A DNA stretch of 64,000 bases from positions 1 through 64,000 of the forward strand of contig REEQ01000061.1 in NCBI GenBank assembly GCA_007695005.1, written 5' to 3'. Both the position numbers and the translations under genes were made by a program. Shown here one piece after another: positions 43,646-53,289 of this stretch; positions within the stretch are counted from its first letter, which is position 1, and each line of letters starts with the position of its first letter. The notes beneath the pieces are model-generated. The model saw only the letters and a list, made by a program, of their open reading frames with translations. It was not told where the DNA came from and searched no databases. The DNA is from Wenzhouxiangellaceae bacterium. GTDB taxonomy: Bacteria > Pseudomonadota > Gammaproteobacteria > Xanthomonadales > Wenzhouxiangellaceae.

Positions 43646-43727
43646 TTTCTCGCCAACACGCAAAGGCGCAAAGCTTAAACATCAACCTTTTGATTTTCCC
43701 TTGGCGCCTTGGCGTCTGTGCGAGAAA
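43646..43727. repeat. CGCAAAG-type inverted repeat between convergent maf and rlmH
   Basis: TTTCTCGCCAACACGCAAAGGCGCAAAG (43646-43673) versus CTTGGCGCCTTGGCGTCTGTGCGAGAAA (43700-43727), 23/28 complementary. Confidence 0.8.
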
Positions 43728-43730
43728 GAC

Positions 43731-44192
43731 TCAGGCCCGATGATAGGGGTGCCCGGAAAGAATGGTAGTGGCGCGGTAGAGCTGCTCGGCGACCATGATC
43801 CGGACCAGCATATGCGGAAACACGGCCGGACCGAGTGACCAGCGCTGGCGGCTGCGGCTCAATACATCGGAGTCCAGGCCGTTGGCACCACCGATGACAA
43901 AGCAGACCGGGTCACCGTCCTGCTGCCAGTCGGCCAGGTGTCTGGACAGTTGTTCAGTGGACCAGGGCTTGCCGCTGCCGTGGAGGGCAATCAGCTGGGC
44001 ACGCTCCGGTAACCTGGCGAGCAGACGCTCGGCTTCGACCCTCGATTCCTGGCCCGGGTGGGAGCGCCCGGCCACCGGCACCTCGATGAGTTTCAGCGGC
44101 AGGTGCGGCGGCATGCGCCGCGCATACTCATGCCAGCCGGCATTGACCCAGTCCGGCATGCGCGTCCCGACCCCGGCAACAACCAGGTCCAT
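43731..44192 (-). CDS. rlmH: 23S rRNA (pseudouridine1915-N3)-methyltransferase
   Basis: ALHGSGKPWSTEQLSRHLADWQQDG...FVIGGANGLDSDVL...YRATTILSGHPYHRA. Confidence 0.95.
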   Translation of the reverse strand: MDLVVAGVGTRMPDWVNAGWHEYARRMPPHLPLKLIEVPVAGRSHPGQESRVEAERLLARLPERAQLIALHGSGKPWSTEQLSRHLADWQQDGDPVCFVIGGANGLDSDVLSRSRQRWSLGPAVFPHMLVRIMVAEQLYRATTILSGHPYHRA

Positions 44193-44199
44193 CACGGTA

Positions 44200-44565
44200 C
44201 TAGGCTTGAGCCGAGCGCGTGGCTGGCGGCGCACTCCAGAGTTTTTCCAGGTTGTAGAAGGCCCGGGTTTGCGGCAGCATCAGGTGAATGACCACGTCAG
44301 CCAGATCGACCAGGATCCACTCCGCCTCGCGATCACCCTCAACGCCCAGCGGCTTGACGCCGGCCGCCTTGGCCCGCTCGACCAGGCGATCGGCCATGGC
44401 CTTGACCTGGCGGGTGGAATTGCCGCTGGCGATGAGCATGAAATCGGCAAAGCTGGACCGATCGCGGAGATCGATGATCTGAATATCCTCGGCCTTGGCA
44501 TCTTCAAGGACGGCTTGGGCGAGATCCCGAATGGCTTCGGGTGCAACAATCGTGGAGTGGTTCAA
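44200..44565 (-). CDS. rsfS: Ribosome silencing factor
   Basis: DIQIIDLRDRSSFADFMLIASGNSTRQVKAMADRL...WILVDLADVVIHLM. Confidence 0.95.
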   Translation of the reverse strand: MNHSTIVAPEAIRDLAQAVLEDAKAEDIQIIDLRDRSSFADFMLIASGNSTRQVKAMADRLVERAKAAGVKPLGVEGDREAEWILVDLADVVIHLMLPQTRAFYNLEKLWSAPPATRSAQA

Positions 44566-44597
44566 GTATCCATTCTGTTGGTGACCTGAGCTGTAGT

Positions 44598-45263
44598 CTA
44601 ACCCTTTTTGCTGCGGCTTTCATTGCAGCCGTACAGGCCATGCTTGCGGATGTAGGCCAGCACCGTGGCAGGCAACAGGAAACGGGGATCACGGCCGACC
44701 GCCAGCTGCCGGCGAATATCGGTTGACGAGATCGCCAGCTGGGTCACCTCCACATGCCGAACCCCGCCCGCCGGGCTATCCATCAGATCACGGGTGCGCT
44801 GGACCTTGCGCTCGCGAAACAACTCACCGAGATCCTGCGGGTAGCGCGGTCGGCTGCGTGGTCGGGTCATGACCACCAGGTGGGCCAGTTCGAACAAGTC
44901 ACGCCAGCGATGCCAGCCGTCCAGCCGATTCGCCGCATCCTGGCCCAGACACAACAGGATCGGGGCCTGACCAACCTGTTCCCGTACGCTGGCCAGGGTA
45001 TCGACCATGAAGGAAGGCCCGTCACGACGCACTTCTCGTTCGTCCACGGTCAGATCTGGGTACGGTGCCAGGGCCAGCTCCAGCATCGCCAGGCGATGGT
45101 AGGCGTCAGCCCAGGTACCCTCGCGATGCGGCGGCTGCCCGGCCGGCAGCAGACGAAAGTCGCTTACCTTGAGCCGCTCGGCAACCTCGGCGGCGGCACG
45201 CAGGTGCCCATAGTGGACCGGGTCAAAGGTGCCGCCAAAAATCGCTACCGCCTGATTTTTCAT
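44598..45263 (-). CDS. nadD: Nicotinate-nucleotide adenylyltransferase
   Basis: AVAIFGGTFDPVHYGHLRAAAEVAERL...LLPAGQPPHR...QLAISSTDIRRQL. Confidence 0.95.
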   Translation of the reverse strand: MKNQAVAIFGGTFDPVHYGHLRAAAEVAERLKVSDFRLLPAGQPPHREGTWADAYHRLAMLELALAPYPDLTVDEREVRRDGPSFMVDTLASVREQVGQAPILLCLGQDAANRLDGWHRWRDLFELAHLVVMTRPRSRPRYPQDLGELFRERKVQRTRDLMDSPAGGVRHVEVTQLAISSTDIRRQLAVGRDPRFLLPATVLAYIRKHGLYGCNESRSKKG

Positions 45264-46285
45264 GCGGCTCCCAACAAGGCCGGGCGATTGCCGGCCAGGG
45301 CCACGCAAAGTCGCTCCAGCTCCAGCCAGAATTCCTTGCCCTGACTGGACTTGGCCATGCGATCCAGGTCAGACAGGCGGGCCAGGGCCAGGCGCACAGC
45401 GCCTGGCTGCAAGCGCCTGGCAGCAGCTTCCAGGGCACCGCGTCGACTGGGCCAGACCTTGAGCTCGTCCATTGCCCGCCCGGCCGGCATGCGCCGGGTC
45501 AGGGTCTGGAAGGCTTCCAGCAGCATCAGCTCCCTGGCCAGCGCGCCGACGATCAGCGGCATCGGTGTCGCGCCGTCATCCAGGCCTCTAATACAGCGCA
45601 CGCTGGCACCGGCCTGGCCACTGAGGACCAGCTCGACCAGCCGAAAGGCGTCAAAGCGCGCACTGTCGGCCACGGCCTCCTTGAGCTGATCGAGATTGAG
45701 TCGACTGCCCTGCCCGTACAGCAGGGCAAGACGCTCGATTTCCTGGGCCGCGGCCAGCAGATTGCCCTCCAGGCGCTCGGCAAGAAAGGCGGCACTGGAC
45801 TCATCGGCCTCGACACCGCGAGCCCGGAGGCGGGCAAGAATCCAGCCGGGCAGGCGATGCGATTTGACACTCCAGCAGGGCACAAATACCCCGGTCTTCT
45901 CGACATCCCGGAACCAGGCGGTTTTTTCACTGGCCATTTCCCAGGCCTGGCACTTGATCAGCAGGACATCGTCATGGTCGCCGGCTGCCCATTCGCGCAG
46001 GCAGGCGGCGCCATCGCGACCGGGCTTGCCCGAGGGCAGCCGGAGCTCGATCAGACGCCGAGTCGCGAACAGCGACAGGTTGTCGCTGGCCGAGCCAAAC
46101 TGGTTCCAGTCATAGCGCCCGTCGGCCTCGATCACCACGCGCTCACCAATGCCGGCCCGGCGCGCGGCTTGCCGAACCGCATCGCAGGCCTCTTCCACCA
46201 GCAGCAGCTCCGGACCTGCAATCAGGAAAAGCGAATCGAGCTGACTGGCCAGGCGGGTGGAGAGCTTTTCCGGAAACAGCTTCAC
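45260..46285 (-). CDS. holA: DNA polymerase III subunit delta
   Basis: HolA-like sequence between lptE and nadD; IAGPELLLVEEACDAVRQAAR. Confidence 0.93.
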   Translation of the reverse strand: MKLFPEKLSTRLASQLDSLFLIAGPELLLVEEACDAVRQAARRAGIGERVVIEADGRYDWNQFGSASDNLSLFATRRLIELRLPSGKPGRDGAACLREWAAGDHDDVLLIKCQAWEMASEKTAWFRDVEKTGVFVPCWSVKSHRLPGWILARLRARGVEADESSAAFLAERLEGNLLAAAQEIERLALLYGQGSRLNLDQLKEAVADSARFDAFRLVELVLSGQAGASVRCIRGLDDGATPMPLIVGALARELMLLEAFQTLTRRMPAGRAMDELKVWPSRRGALEAAARRLQPGAVRLALARLSDLDRMAKSSQGKEFWLELERLCVALAGNRPALLGAA

Positions 46286-46764
46286 AGGGCTTCCAAACGC
46301 CGGAGCATCTGCGCTGCCATCCCCTGTCGAAGATCATTGCGCAGGAATTCCTCTTCGCGCGTGGCGGCGAGGATTTCCTGCTCATCGAAGCTGTAGTCGC
46401 GGGTCAACCGCAATGTTTCGCGCGGGATCAGCACATTGCCGTCGCCGTCCAGCAGTTCAAACTCGACATCGAAGATCAACACGAACTCCCGAACGCGCGC
46501 CCCGGCGGCAATGGTCAGCGCTTCGCTGCGCAGTCGCTCGGCATGAATCCTGAGCTCGGCCGTGCCGGCAGCAGGGCGGCTCTGCAGATCAACGCCGTTG
46601 GCCCGCAGCACCAGGGTCAGCTCACGCACGAACGCCGTGGAGTCGTCAGGCGTGGCCAGCCAGGTCTTCTGCATCGCTGCCGGCAGCCGCGCCTCGCCGC
46701 GCAGCTGGAAGCCGCAGGCGCTCAGGGCCAGAACCAGAACAAGCAGGGTCAGCCGGGCCATCAT
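46282..46764 (-). CDS. lptE: LPS-assembly lipoprotein LptE
   Basis: Lipobox [12 protein letters not shown], adjacent to leuS and holA. Confidence 0.93.
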   Translation of the reverse strand: MMARLTLLVLVLALSACGFQLRGEARLPAAMQKTWLATPDDSTAFVRELTLVLRANGVDLQSRPAAGTAELRIHAERLRSEALTIAAGARVREFVLIFDVEFELLDGDGNVLIPRETLRLTRDYSFDEQEILAATREEEFLRNDLRQGMAAQMLRRLEAL

Positions 46765-49349
46765 GCGACCACGATGTTAACCAGCTTGTCGGGAACCACG
46801 ATCACCCGGCGTATGGTCTGGTCGGCAACAAAGCGCTGCACATTGTCTTCGGCCAGGGCGAGCTGCTCGATCTGCTCGCGGGAGCTGCCCGGCGGCAGCT
46901 CGACGCGACCACGCACCTTGCCGTTGACCTGCACCACCACGGTCACGCTCTGGCGTACCAGGGCCGACGGGTCGACCTCCGGCCAGCCAGCCTCGAACAA
47001 CGACCCGGTCTGCCCGAGGGCCTGCCAAAGCGCCTCGGCAATGTGCGGCGTCACCGGACCAATCAGTCGAATGACTGCAAGCCATGCTTCCTGACAGAGC
47101 CCGGGCGTGGCCCCCGGGCTGCCCTGGTAGCGGGCGAGGTGATTGCAGAATTCCATGATCGCGGCAATGGCAGTGTTGAAGGTATAGCGTCGACCAAAGT
47201 CGTCGCCGACCTTGGCGATGGTCTCGTGCAGCAGGCGGCGAAGTTCGCGACCTTCGTCATCCAGAGTCGCCGGATCGAAGGCCGCGGCCGGACCCGCGGC
47301 AAGATGCGCCTGGATCCCGGCCCACAGGCGTTTGAGAAAGCGCCAGGCACCTTCGACACCGGCATCCGACCATTCCAGGGACTGGGTCGGCGGCGAAGCG
47401 AACATGGAAAACAGGCGCACGGTGTCGGCTCCATACTGTTCAACCAACGCCTGCGGATCAACCCCGTTGTTCTTGGACTTGGCCATTTTTTCGATGCCGC
47501 CAGCCTCGACCGGCGCACCGTCATGGCGCAGGACAGCAGCAGTCACCCGCCCCTTGTCGTCCCGACGCAGATCGACATCGGCCGGGTTGAACCAGGTCCG
47601 GCGTCCAGCCTCGTCCTCGCGAAAATAGGTCTCGGCCAGAACCATGCCCTGGGTCAGCAGGCGGGCAAAGGGCTCATCGACATCGACCAGCCCGGCATCG
47701 CGCATCAGCTTGGTCCAGAAGCGGGCATAGAGCAAATGAAGAATGGCATGTTCAACGCCACCGATGTACTGGTTGACCGGCATCCAGTCATTGGTTCGCC
47801 CATCGACCATGGCCTGGTCATTGTCACTGCAGGTGTAGCGCAGGAAATACCAGGATGAATCGACGAAGGTATCCATGGTGTCGGTTTCCCGGCGCGCCGG
47901 CGCGCCGCAACGCGGACAGCTGGTATTGACAAAGGCCTCGCAGCGCGCCAGCGGATTGCCGGCCCCGTCCGGGACCAGATCTTCAGGCAGACGCACGGGC
48001 AGGTCCTCGTCCGGCACCGGCACATCGCCACAATGATCGCAGTGGATGATCGGGATCGGGCAGCCCCAGTAGCGCTGGCGGGAGATACCCCAGTCGCGCA
48101 GGCGAAACTGGACCCGACTGTTCCCGGCATCACGGCCTTCCAGGTCGGCGACGATGGCCGCGTGGGCTTGCGGGCAAGTCTGTCCGTCATAGGGCCCGGA
48201 GTTCACCAAATGCCCCTCACGGGTGGCGTAATCCTCGTGCCACTGCTGGTCGTCATAAGGCTGTTCGTCGGGCCGCGAGATGACCTGGACGATGGGCAAT
48301 TGGTACTTTCTGGCAAACTCGAAATCGCGTTCGTCATGACCGGGAACGGCCATGATCGCGCCTTCCCCATAGCCCATCAGGACGTAGTTGGCCACCCACA
48401 CCGGCAGCTCGGCCCCGCTCAAGGGATGGATGGCCTTGAGACCGGTATCCATGCCGAGTTTTTCCTGGGTGGCAATATCAGCCTCGGACACGCCGCCACG
48501 CTGACAAGCGACGATGAACTCGGCCAGGGCCGGGTTGTTGGCAGCCGCGGCACGGGCCAGCGGATGCTCGGCGGCAACGGCCATGTAGGTCGCCCCCATC
48601 AGGGTGTCCGGGCGAGTGGTAAAGACCTTGATATCCGAGTCACCGCAGGCAAATCGAATCTCCGCCCCTTCGCTGCGACCGATCCAGTTGGCCTGCATGG
48701 TTCTGACCTGCTCGGGCCAGCCTTCGAGCTGATCAAGGCTGTCAAGCAGCTCCTGGGCGTAGTCGGTGATTCGCAGGTAGTACATGGCGATCTCGCGCTT
48801 CTCGACCAGGGCACCGGTGCGCCAGCCCCTGCCTTCGACCACCTGCTCGTTGGCCAGAACAGTCTGGTCGACCGGATCCCAGTTGACCAGGCCGGTCTTC
48901 TTGTAGGCAATACCGCGCTCCAGCAAACGCAGGAAAAACCACTGGTTCCAGCGGTAGTACTCAGGATCGCAGGTGGCCAGTTCACGCTCCCAGTCGATCG
49001 CAAAGCCCAGCGCCTTGAGCTGGCTGCGCATATGGTCAATGTTGTTGCGGGTCCATTGGGCCGGCGGGACACCATTGGCCATCGCCGCGTTCTCCGCCGG
49101 CAGGCCGAAAGCGTCCCAGCCCATCGGCTGCAGGACGCGCTTGCCGCACATCCGCTGGTAGCGCGTTATCACATCACCGATGGTGTAATTGCGCATGTGC
49201 CCCATGTGCAGCTTCCCCGAGGGGTAGGGAAACATGCTCAGGCAATAAAAACGCTCGCCGTCGCCATGATCGGCACGATCAGCCAATTGTTCTGACCACT
49301 GCGCCTGGATGCGCGGCTCGATGGCGGCGGGATGGTAGGTTTCCGACAC
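46761..49349 (-). CDS. leuS: Leucyl-tRNA synthetase
   Basis: [23 protein letters not shown]...[15 protein letters not shown]. Confidence 0.97.
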   Translation of the reverse strand: MSETYHPAAIEPRIQAQWSEQLADRADHGDGERFYCLSMFPYPSGKLHMGHMRNYTIGDVITRYQRMCGKRVLQPMGWDAFGLPAENAAMANGVPPAQWTRNNIDHMRSQLKALGFAIDWERELATCDPEYYRWNQWFFLRLLERGIAYKKTGLVNWDPVDQTVLANEQVVEGRGWRTGALVEKREIAMYYLRITDYAQELLDSLDQLEGWPEQVRTMQANWIGRSEGAEIRFACGDSDIKVFTTRPDTLMGATYMAVAAEHPLARAAAANNPALAEFIVACQRGGVSEADIATQEKLGMDTGLKAIHPLSGAELPVWVANYVLMGYGEGAIMAVPGHDERDFEFARKYQLPIVQVISRPDEQPYDDQQWHEDYATREGHLVNSGPYDGQTCPQAHAAIVADLEGRDAGNSRVQFRLRDWGISRQRYWGCPIPIIHCDHCGDVPVPDEDLPVRLPEDLVPDGAGNPLARCEAFVNTSCPRCGAPARRETDTMDTFVDSSWYFLRYTCSDNDQAMVDGRTNDWMPVNQYIGGVEHAILHLLYARFWTKLMRDAGLVDVDEPFARLLTQGMVLAETYFREDEAGRRTWFNPADVDLRRDDKGRVTAAVLRHDGAPVEAGGIEKMAKSKNNGVDPQALVEQYGADTVRLFSMFASPPTQSLEWSDAGVEGAWRFLKRLWAGIQAHLAAGPAAAFDPATLDDEGRELRRLLHETIAKVGDDFGRRYTFNTAIAAIMEFCNHLARYQGSPGATPGLCQEAWLAVIRLIGPVTPHIAEALWQALGQTGSLFEAGWPEVDPSALVRQSVTVVVQVNGKVRGRVELPPGSSREQIEQLALAEDNVQRFVADQTIRRVIVVPDKLVNIVVA

Positions 49350-49391
49350 GATTTGTTGTCCTGGTAGCTTTCAAGCTTGAATCAAATTAAA

Positions 49392-49422
49392 GCCCGGAAC
49401 CGGTCGCTGGCCGGTTCCGGGC
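49392..49422 (-). terminator. Strong hairpin, probable terminator of the 49436-49954 gene
   Basis: Perfect 12-bp stem GCCCGGAACCGG/CCGGTTCCGGGC with a 7-nt loop, followed on the - strand by TTTAATTT. Confidence 0.6.
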
Positions 49423-49435
49423 CGCAAACCGGCAA

Positions 49436-49954
49436 TCAGCCGTCGTTTTCGTCTTCTGCTTCGTCGACCTCGACCTCATCGAGCTGACTCCAGGCCTCTT
49501 CGGCCTGCTCGCGCAGCCGGCGGGTAGCGGCAAGCGCATCTTCCCAGGCTTCCTCGCCAAAAGCACTGGCTTCGTCCCAGGCAGCCCTGGCCCGCTCGCG
49601 CGCCTGCTTTGCCGCATCACGTGCTTCCTCCCACGCTTCGCGACTTTCGCTCTCGGCCAGCTCGGCCGCTCGCCTGGCCTGGTCGCGGGCCTCTCTGGCC
49701 AGGGCTTCGGCACGCTCCCACAGCCGCTCTGCACCGTCCTCGGCGCGCTCGCTTCCCTCGGCCAGCAGTTCGTCGAGGTCGGCGCGGGCAGCCTCGGCCT
49801 GTTCGGCCGCATCGTCGACGATCTGGCCGATGTCATCCTGCACTTCCTCGGCAGTGTCAGCGGCACGCTCCTCGGCCTCGGTCGCATCCTCATCACGCTG
49901 GCAGCCGCTCAGCACCAGCACAGCTGTCAGGCTCAACAACAACAGGTAACGCAT
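49436..49954 (-). CDS. Ala/Glu/Arg-rich helical lipoprotein
   Basis: Lipobox LVLSGCQRD followed by about 150 aa of uninterrupted charged/Ala helix with periodic Trp. Confidence 0.8.
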   Translation of the reverse strand: MRYLLLLSLTAVLVLSGCQRDEDATEAEERAADTAEEVQDDIGQIVDDAAEQAEAARADLDELLAEGSERAEDGAERLWERAEALAREARDQARRAAELAESESREAWEEARDAAKQARERARAAWDEASAFGEEAWEDALAATRRLREQAEEAWSQLDEVEVDEAEDENDG

Positions 49955-50204
49955 GCTCGTATCCTCATGAAGTTTGCTTACTCGGGCATTCGTGGATTGA
50001 TGATCCTCGCCGGCGAGGCACTTGCCTTGTCAAACCGGGGCGCACCCTTCACCGGCGGATTCCACGGTCAGGCCCAACCCGTCATTATGCCGAAAACCCG
50101 AGGCGCGTGAAGCTTGGCAGGCCACCCCGGGCAACCAGCTCTCATTGTTGATGGTGTAACCTTGGCTGACAAGTCCTGAAGAAAACACTGCCCAGCAAGC
50201 TGCA

Positions 50205-50831
50205 ATGATTGACCGAGTGCAAACGACACCAGCAGCCGCGCCCGAGGCGAGGCGACTACAGGCCTTGATCAGGTCCGCCCTGATCACCCTGCTGGTGATT
50301 TTCCTGTTGACCGGCTGCTCTGCGCGCCAGGTCCAGGACTCCCTGGCCGGAGCCACCGCCCAGCGCCTGGTCACCGGGGCAATCGATGAGCTGGCGGCTG
50401 CGCTTCCGGCGTCCGACTTCGCCGCCTTGCGCGGCCAGAACCTGTATCTGGACACCCACTTCATTACCGATGACGCGCTGCGCGCTTATGCGGATCGACG
50501 CCTGGCCATGGAGCTGAAACAGCGATTTGACATCAACACCGTTACTGAGCCGCTGGCCGCCGATGCCAGCTTAAGCGTGTTCTACACCGCCCTGGGTACC
50601 GATCAGGGCCTGCTCGGATTCTACCTGCCGTTCGGTTTCGTACCCGGCGTGGCCGAGTCCACCCGCATCAATCTGATCACCCTGGAGCAGTTCCACGGTG
50701 TTGCCGAGATGTATTACTTTCTTGATGCTGGCAATGGTGAACTGCTGCGGGGGCAACGGCTGCAAGGCCGCACTCGAACCGATGCACTGGGCCTGCCGAT
50801 CATTACCATTCCGATTTCGAACCTGGACTGA
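50205..50831 (+). CDS. Hypothetical lipoprotein
   Basis: TM/lipobox LLVIFLLTGCSAR; 208 aa; no recognised domain. Confidence 0.7.
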   Translation: MIDRVQTTPAAAPEARRLQALIRSALITLLVIFLLTGCSARQVQDSLAGATAQRLVTGAIDELAAALPASDFAALRGQNLYLDTHFITDDALRAYADRRLAMELKQRFDINTVTEPLAADASLSVFYTALGTDQGLLGFYLPFGFVPGVAESTRINLITLEQFHGVAEMYYFLDAGNGELLRGQRLQGRTRTDALGLPIITIPISNLD

Positions 50832-50931
50832 CGAAAACTCTGCTGACAGCCGAATACGGTCACTGCGCCGGCGACTGTGCCGTAGCGCCTGGTGGCAAAC
50901 GGCTTATCCGGAAAACCTTCGGCCAGGCATC

Positions 50932-52419
50932 TCAGCCTTCCGTCATTCCTCGCTGTCCGAGCTGTAGCCAGTGGTCGAAATCGAGGCTGTCGAGTTCATC
51001 GAGCTGGCGCCGATAGCGCCCTGCCAGGCGCTTGCCTTCCTCCACGCCCCACTGATCGAAGGGGTTGATATTCCAGAGTACCGACAGCGCGAATACGGCG
51101 TGCTCGAAAGAGGCCAGCAGGTAGCCCAGCGTCACCGGGTCCAGTCGACGCGCCAGCAGTAGCGCGACCGGTCGATTGCCAGGAAGGCGCCGACAAGGCT
51201 GCGAGTCGTCCCGCCCTCGAGCCAGTGCCGTTGCCTGGGCCAGCAGATGAGCAAGCTGCACACGGTGCCAGTCCGGTCGCGCGTGCCCCGCGTCCAGGCT
51301 GCCGACCAGGAGAAGCGGGTGCGTGTCCGTGCCCTGATGCAGGGCCTGGAAAATGGAGTGCTGCAAATCGGTGCCACGGCCGCCGAACAGCAACGGCGAG
51401 GTGGCCAGCGCAAGGTGCTGGTCGGCCAGGTCCACCCCCTTGCCCAGGCTCTCCATCAGCAGCTGCTGCAGGTAGTCGCCCAGCAGGGCCAGGCGCGGAT
51501 CATAAGCAATCACACCCAGAGTAGGCGCATCCAGATGGCGGCGCAGCACATGAATCATCAAGGCCAACTGCATGGCCAGGCTCTGATTCATCGTGGCCGA
51601 GGAAAAAACGCGATCCGCCTCGGCCGCGCCAGCCACCAGCCGGTCAAAGGCCTGGCGCCCGATCAGCGCTGCGGCACTGACGCCGACCGAAGACCACAAG
51701 GAAAACCGGCCCCCGGTCCAGTCCGGAAAGGGAAGTACTTGTGATGCACTTATGCCAAAGGCGGTGGCTCGCTCGGGCATCGCGGTTGCAGCCCAGCATT
51801 GATCGGCAAATCGAACGCCCAGCCAGTCGCGCAAGGCGGCAGCCTGGAGCAATGTTTCTTCGGTGGAAAAAGACTTCGAGGCAACCACCACCCCGGTGCG
51901 CGCTGGATCCAGTCTGGCCAGGAGACGATCCAGGCGCCGCCCGTCCAGGGTCGACAACCAGTGCACGCGCACACCAGCAGAACCATCGTCCAGGGCATCG
52001 GCCACCAGCCGTGGCCCGAGGTCAGAGCCACCGATGCCAACATGAATCAGGTCGGTCAGGCCAGTTCGGCCGCTATGCAGGTTGTCAGCAACGGCGAGAA
52101 AACGATCCCGGTCTGCCGCCAGGCCCTTGCCCACCCCCGGCCAGGCGTCGGGGTCGGCGGCTCGCAAGGCCATGTGCAGCGCCGGCCTGCCCTCGCTGGG
52201 ATTGACCGTCGCACCGGCGAACAGCCGTGCAATCGCATCGGGCAGCCCAGCCTCAAGCGCCAGCGCCGGCAGGGCGGCATATTGCGCTGAACTCAGGGGC
52301 AGGCGCGAAAGATCAAGCAGCCAGTCGCCGTCGATCAGCGCCAGACGACGAGCGCGCTCGCCGTCTTCCAGGAACAACTTGGAAAGGTCGAGGGTGTTGT
52401 TTTTTTCCAACACCGGCAA
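50932..52419 (-). CDS. pgi: Glucose-6-phosphate isomerase
   Basis: HVGIGGSDLGPRLVADAL...VVASKSFSTEETL...DWTGGRFSLWSSVG...NINPFDQWGVEEGK. Confidence 0.95.
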   Translation of the reverse strand: MPVLEKNNTLDLSKLFLEDGERARRLALIDGDWLLDLSRLPLSSAQYAALPALALEAGLPDAIARLFAGATVNPSEGRPALHMALRAADPDAWPGVGKGLAADRDRFLAVADNLHSGRTGLTDLIHVGIGGSDLGPRLVADALDDGSAGVRVHWLSTLDGRRLDRLLARLDPARTGVVVASKSFSTEETLLQAAALRDWLGVRFADQCWAATAMPERATAFGISASQVLPFPDWTGGRFSLWSSVGVSAAALIGRQAFDRLVAGAAEADRVFSSATMNQSLAMQLALMIHVLRRHLDAPTLGVIAYDPRLALLGDYLQQLLMESLGKGVDLADQHLALATSPLLFGGRGTDLQHSIFQALHQGTDTHPLLLVGSLDAGHARPDWHRVQLAHLLAQATALARGRDDSQPCRRLPGNRPVALLLARRLDPVTLGYLLASFEHAVFALSVLWNINPFDQWGVEEGKRLAGRYRRQLDELDSLDFDHWLQLGQRGMTEG

Positions 52420-52428
52420 GCTTGCCGC

Positions 52429-52809
52429 TCAGGCCGCCTGCGCCGGGATATGACCAGCCGTGCGCACGATGCGGTTGCTGCCGTCGGGATAGACCAGACG
52501 CGGATTGTAGCTGCGGGCCTCGGCCTCATCCATGCCGCCGTAGGCGGCGATGATGATCAGATCATTCGGCGACGCCTTGTGCGCAGCCGCACCGTTGACG
52601 CTGATCACGCCGCTGTTGCGTTCGGCCCGGATCGCGTAGGTGACGAAGCGCTCGCCGTTGTTGATGTTGTAGATATGTATTTGTTCGTACTCAAGAATTC
52701 CCGCAGCTTCCAGCAGCGCCTCATCGATGGCGCAGGAGCCCTCGTAGTCAAGTTCGACCCGAGTGACGGTGGCACGGTGAATCTTGGCCTTGAGCATGTT
52801 GACTTGCAT
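52429..52809 (-). CDS. panD: Aspartate 1-decarboxylase
   Basis: [26 protein letters not shown]...GERFVTYAI, with the GS self-processing site. Confidence 0.96.
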   Translation of the reverse strand: MQVNMLKAKIHRATVTRVELDYEGSCAIDEALLEAAGILEYEQIHIYNINNGERFVTYAIRAERNSGVISVNGAAAHKASPNDLIIIAAYGGMDEAEARSYNPRLVYPDGSNRIVRTAGHIPAQAA

Positions 52810-52851
52810 TTGATTTCTATCCTCACACTTCTTGAAGCGCGGCGCGCCAAT

Positions 52852-52880
52852 AAAAAAACCCCTCCCCTGGCGGGGAGGGG
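52852..52880 (-). terminator. Intrinsic terminator upstream of panD (attenuator or small-RNA end)
   Basis: Perfect 9-bp stem CCCCTCCCC (52859-52867)/GGGGAGGGG (52872-52880), loop TGGC, and U7 on the - strand (A7 at 52852-52858). Confidence 0.85.
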
Positions 52881-52953
52881 CAATATGTCGGAGTGATGTA
52901 CCTCGCTTCGCGCCCTGCGACCTTGCCCAAACGTTGCAGTTTTGCCAAGGTTG
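52852..52953 (-). ncRNA. Candidate short transcript (small RNA or panD leader)
   Basis: TTGGCA (52984-52989) - 18 nt - TAGACT (52960-52965) promoter-like motif on the - strand, ending at the terminator at 52852-52880. Confidence 0.5.
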
Positions 52954-53203
52954 GTGGTAAGTCTACCACAGCGATGGCAGCTTTGCCAAGTCAATTGGAA
53001 TTGCGCAACAAACCAGACAAGGACAGCCTTTCAGAGTCGCTTTGGCAGCCACAAGTTCCCCGACTCGAGTCGATTTCGACAGCCTTCCGGGCAGCAGTCC
53101 GGCTGTTCACAGCCACTTCACTGCCGGCGCGGCAAACTGTTTCCCGTGTTCGGAGCGGACCCTCCAAGGCCCTGACTCCCTCCCCCGTTCCGGATACGTT
53201 CCT

Positions 53204-53238
53204 AGCCCCTGACCACGGCTCCCGGTCAGGGGCTTTTT
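53204..53238 (+). terminator. Intrinsic terminator on + strand with no recognised upstream + gene
   Basis: Perfect 11-bp stem AGCCCCTGACC (53204-53214)/GGTCAGGGGCT (53224-53234) followed by TTTTTC. Confidence 0.8.
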
Positions 53239-53289
53239 CATTGCTCCGGGATACAATGGCATCGACATTCATGCATGCCGGGAGTGACC

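Noticed and set aside
49387-49896. 169-aa overlapping ORF within the helical lipoprotein gene
   Set aside because: Out-of-frame Arg/Pro-rich translation; the lipoprotein frame has a signal peptide and a coherent helix.
52990-53240. 6S RNA, 4.5S RNA, RNase P RNA or tmRNA in the panD upstream gap
   Set aside because: Diagnostic sequences (for example GGAAGGAAGCAGCC of 4.5S, GAGGAAAGUCCGGGC of RNase P) are not present by eye.
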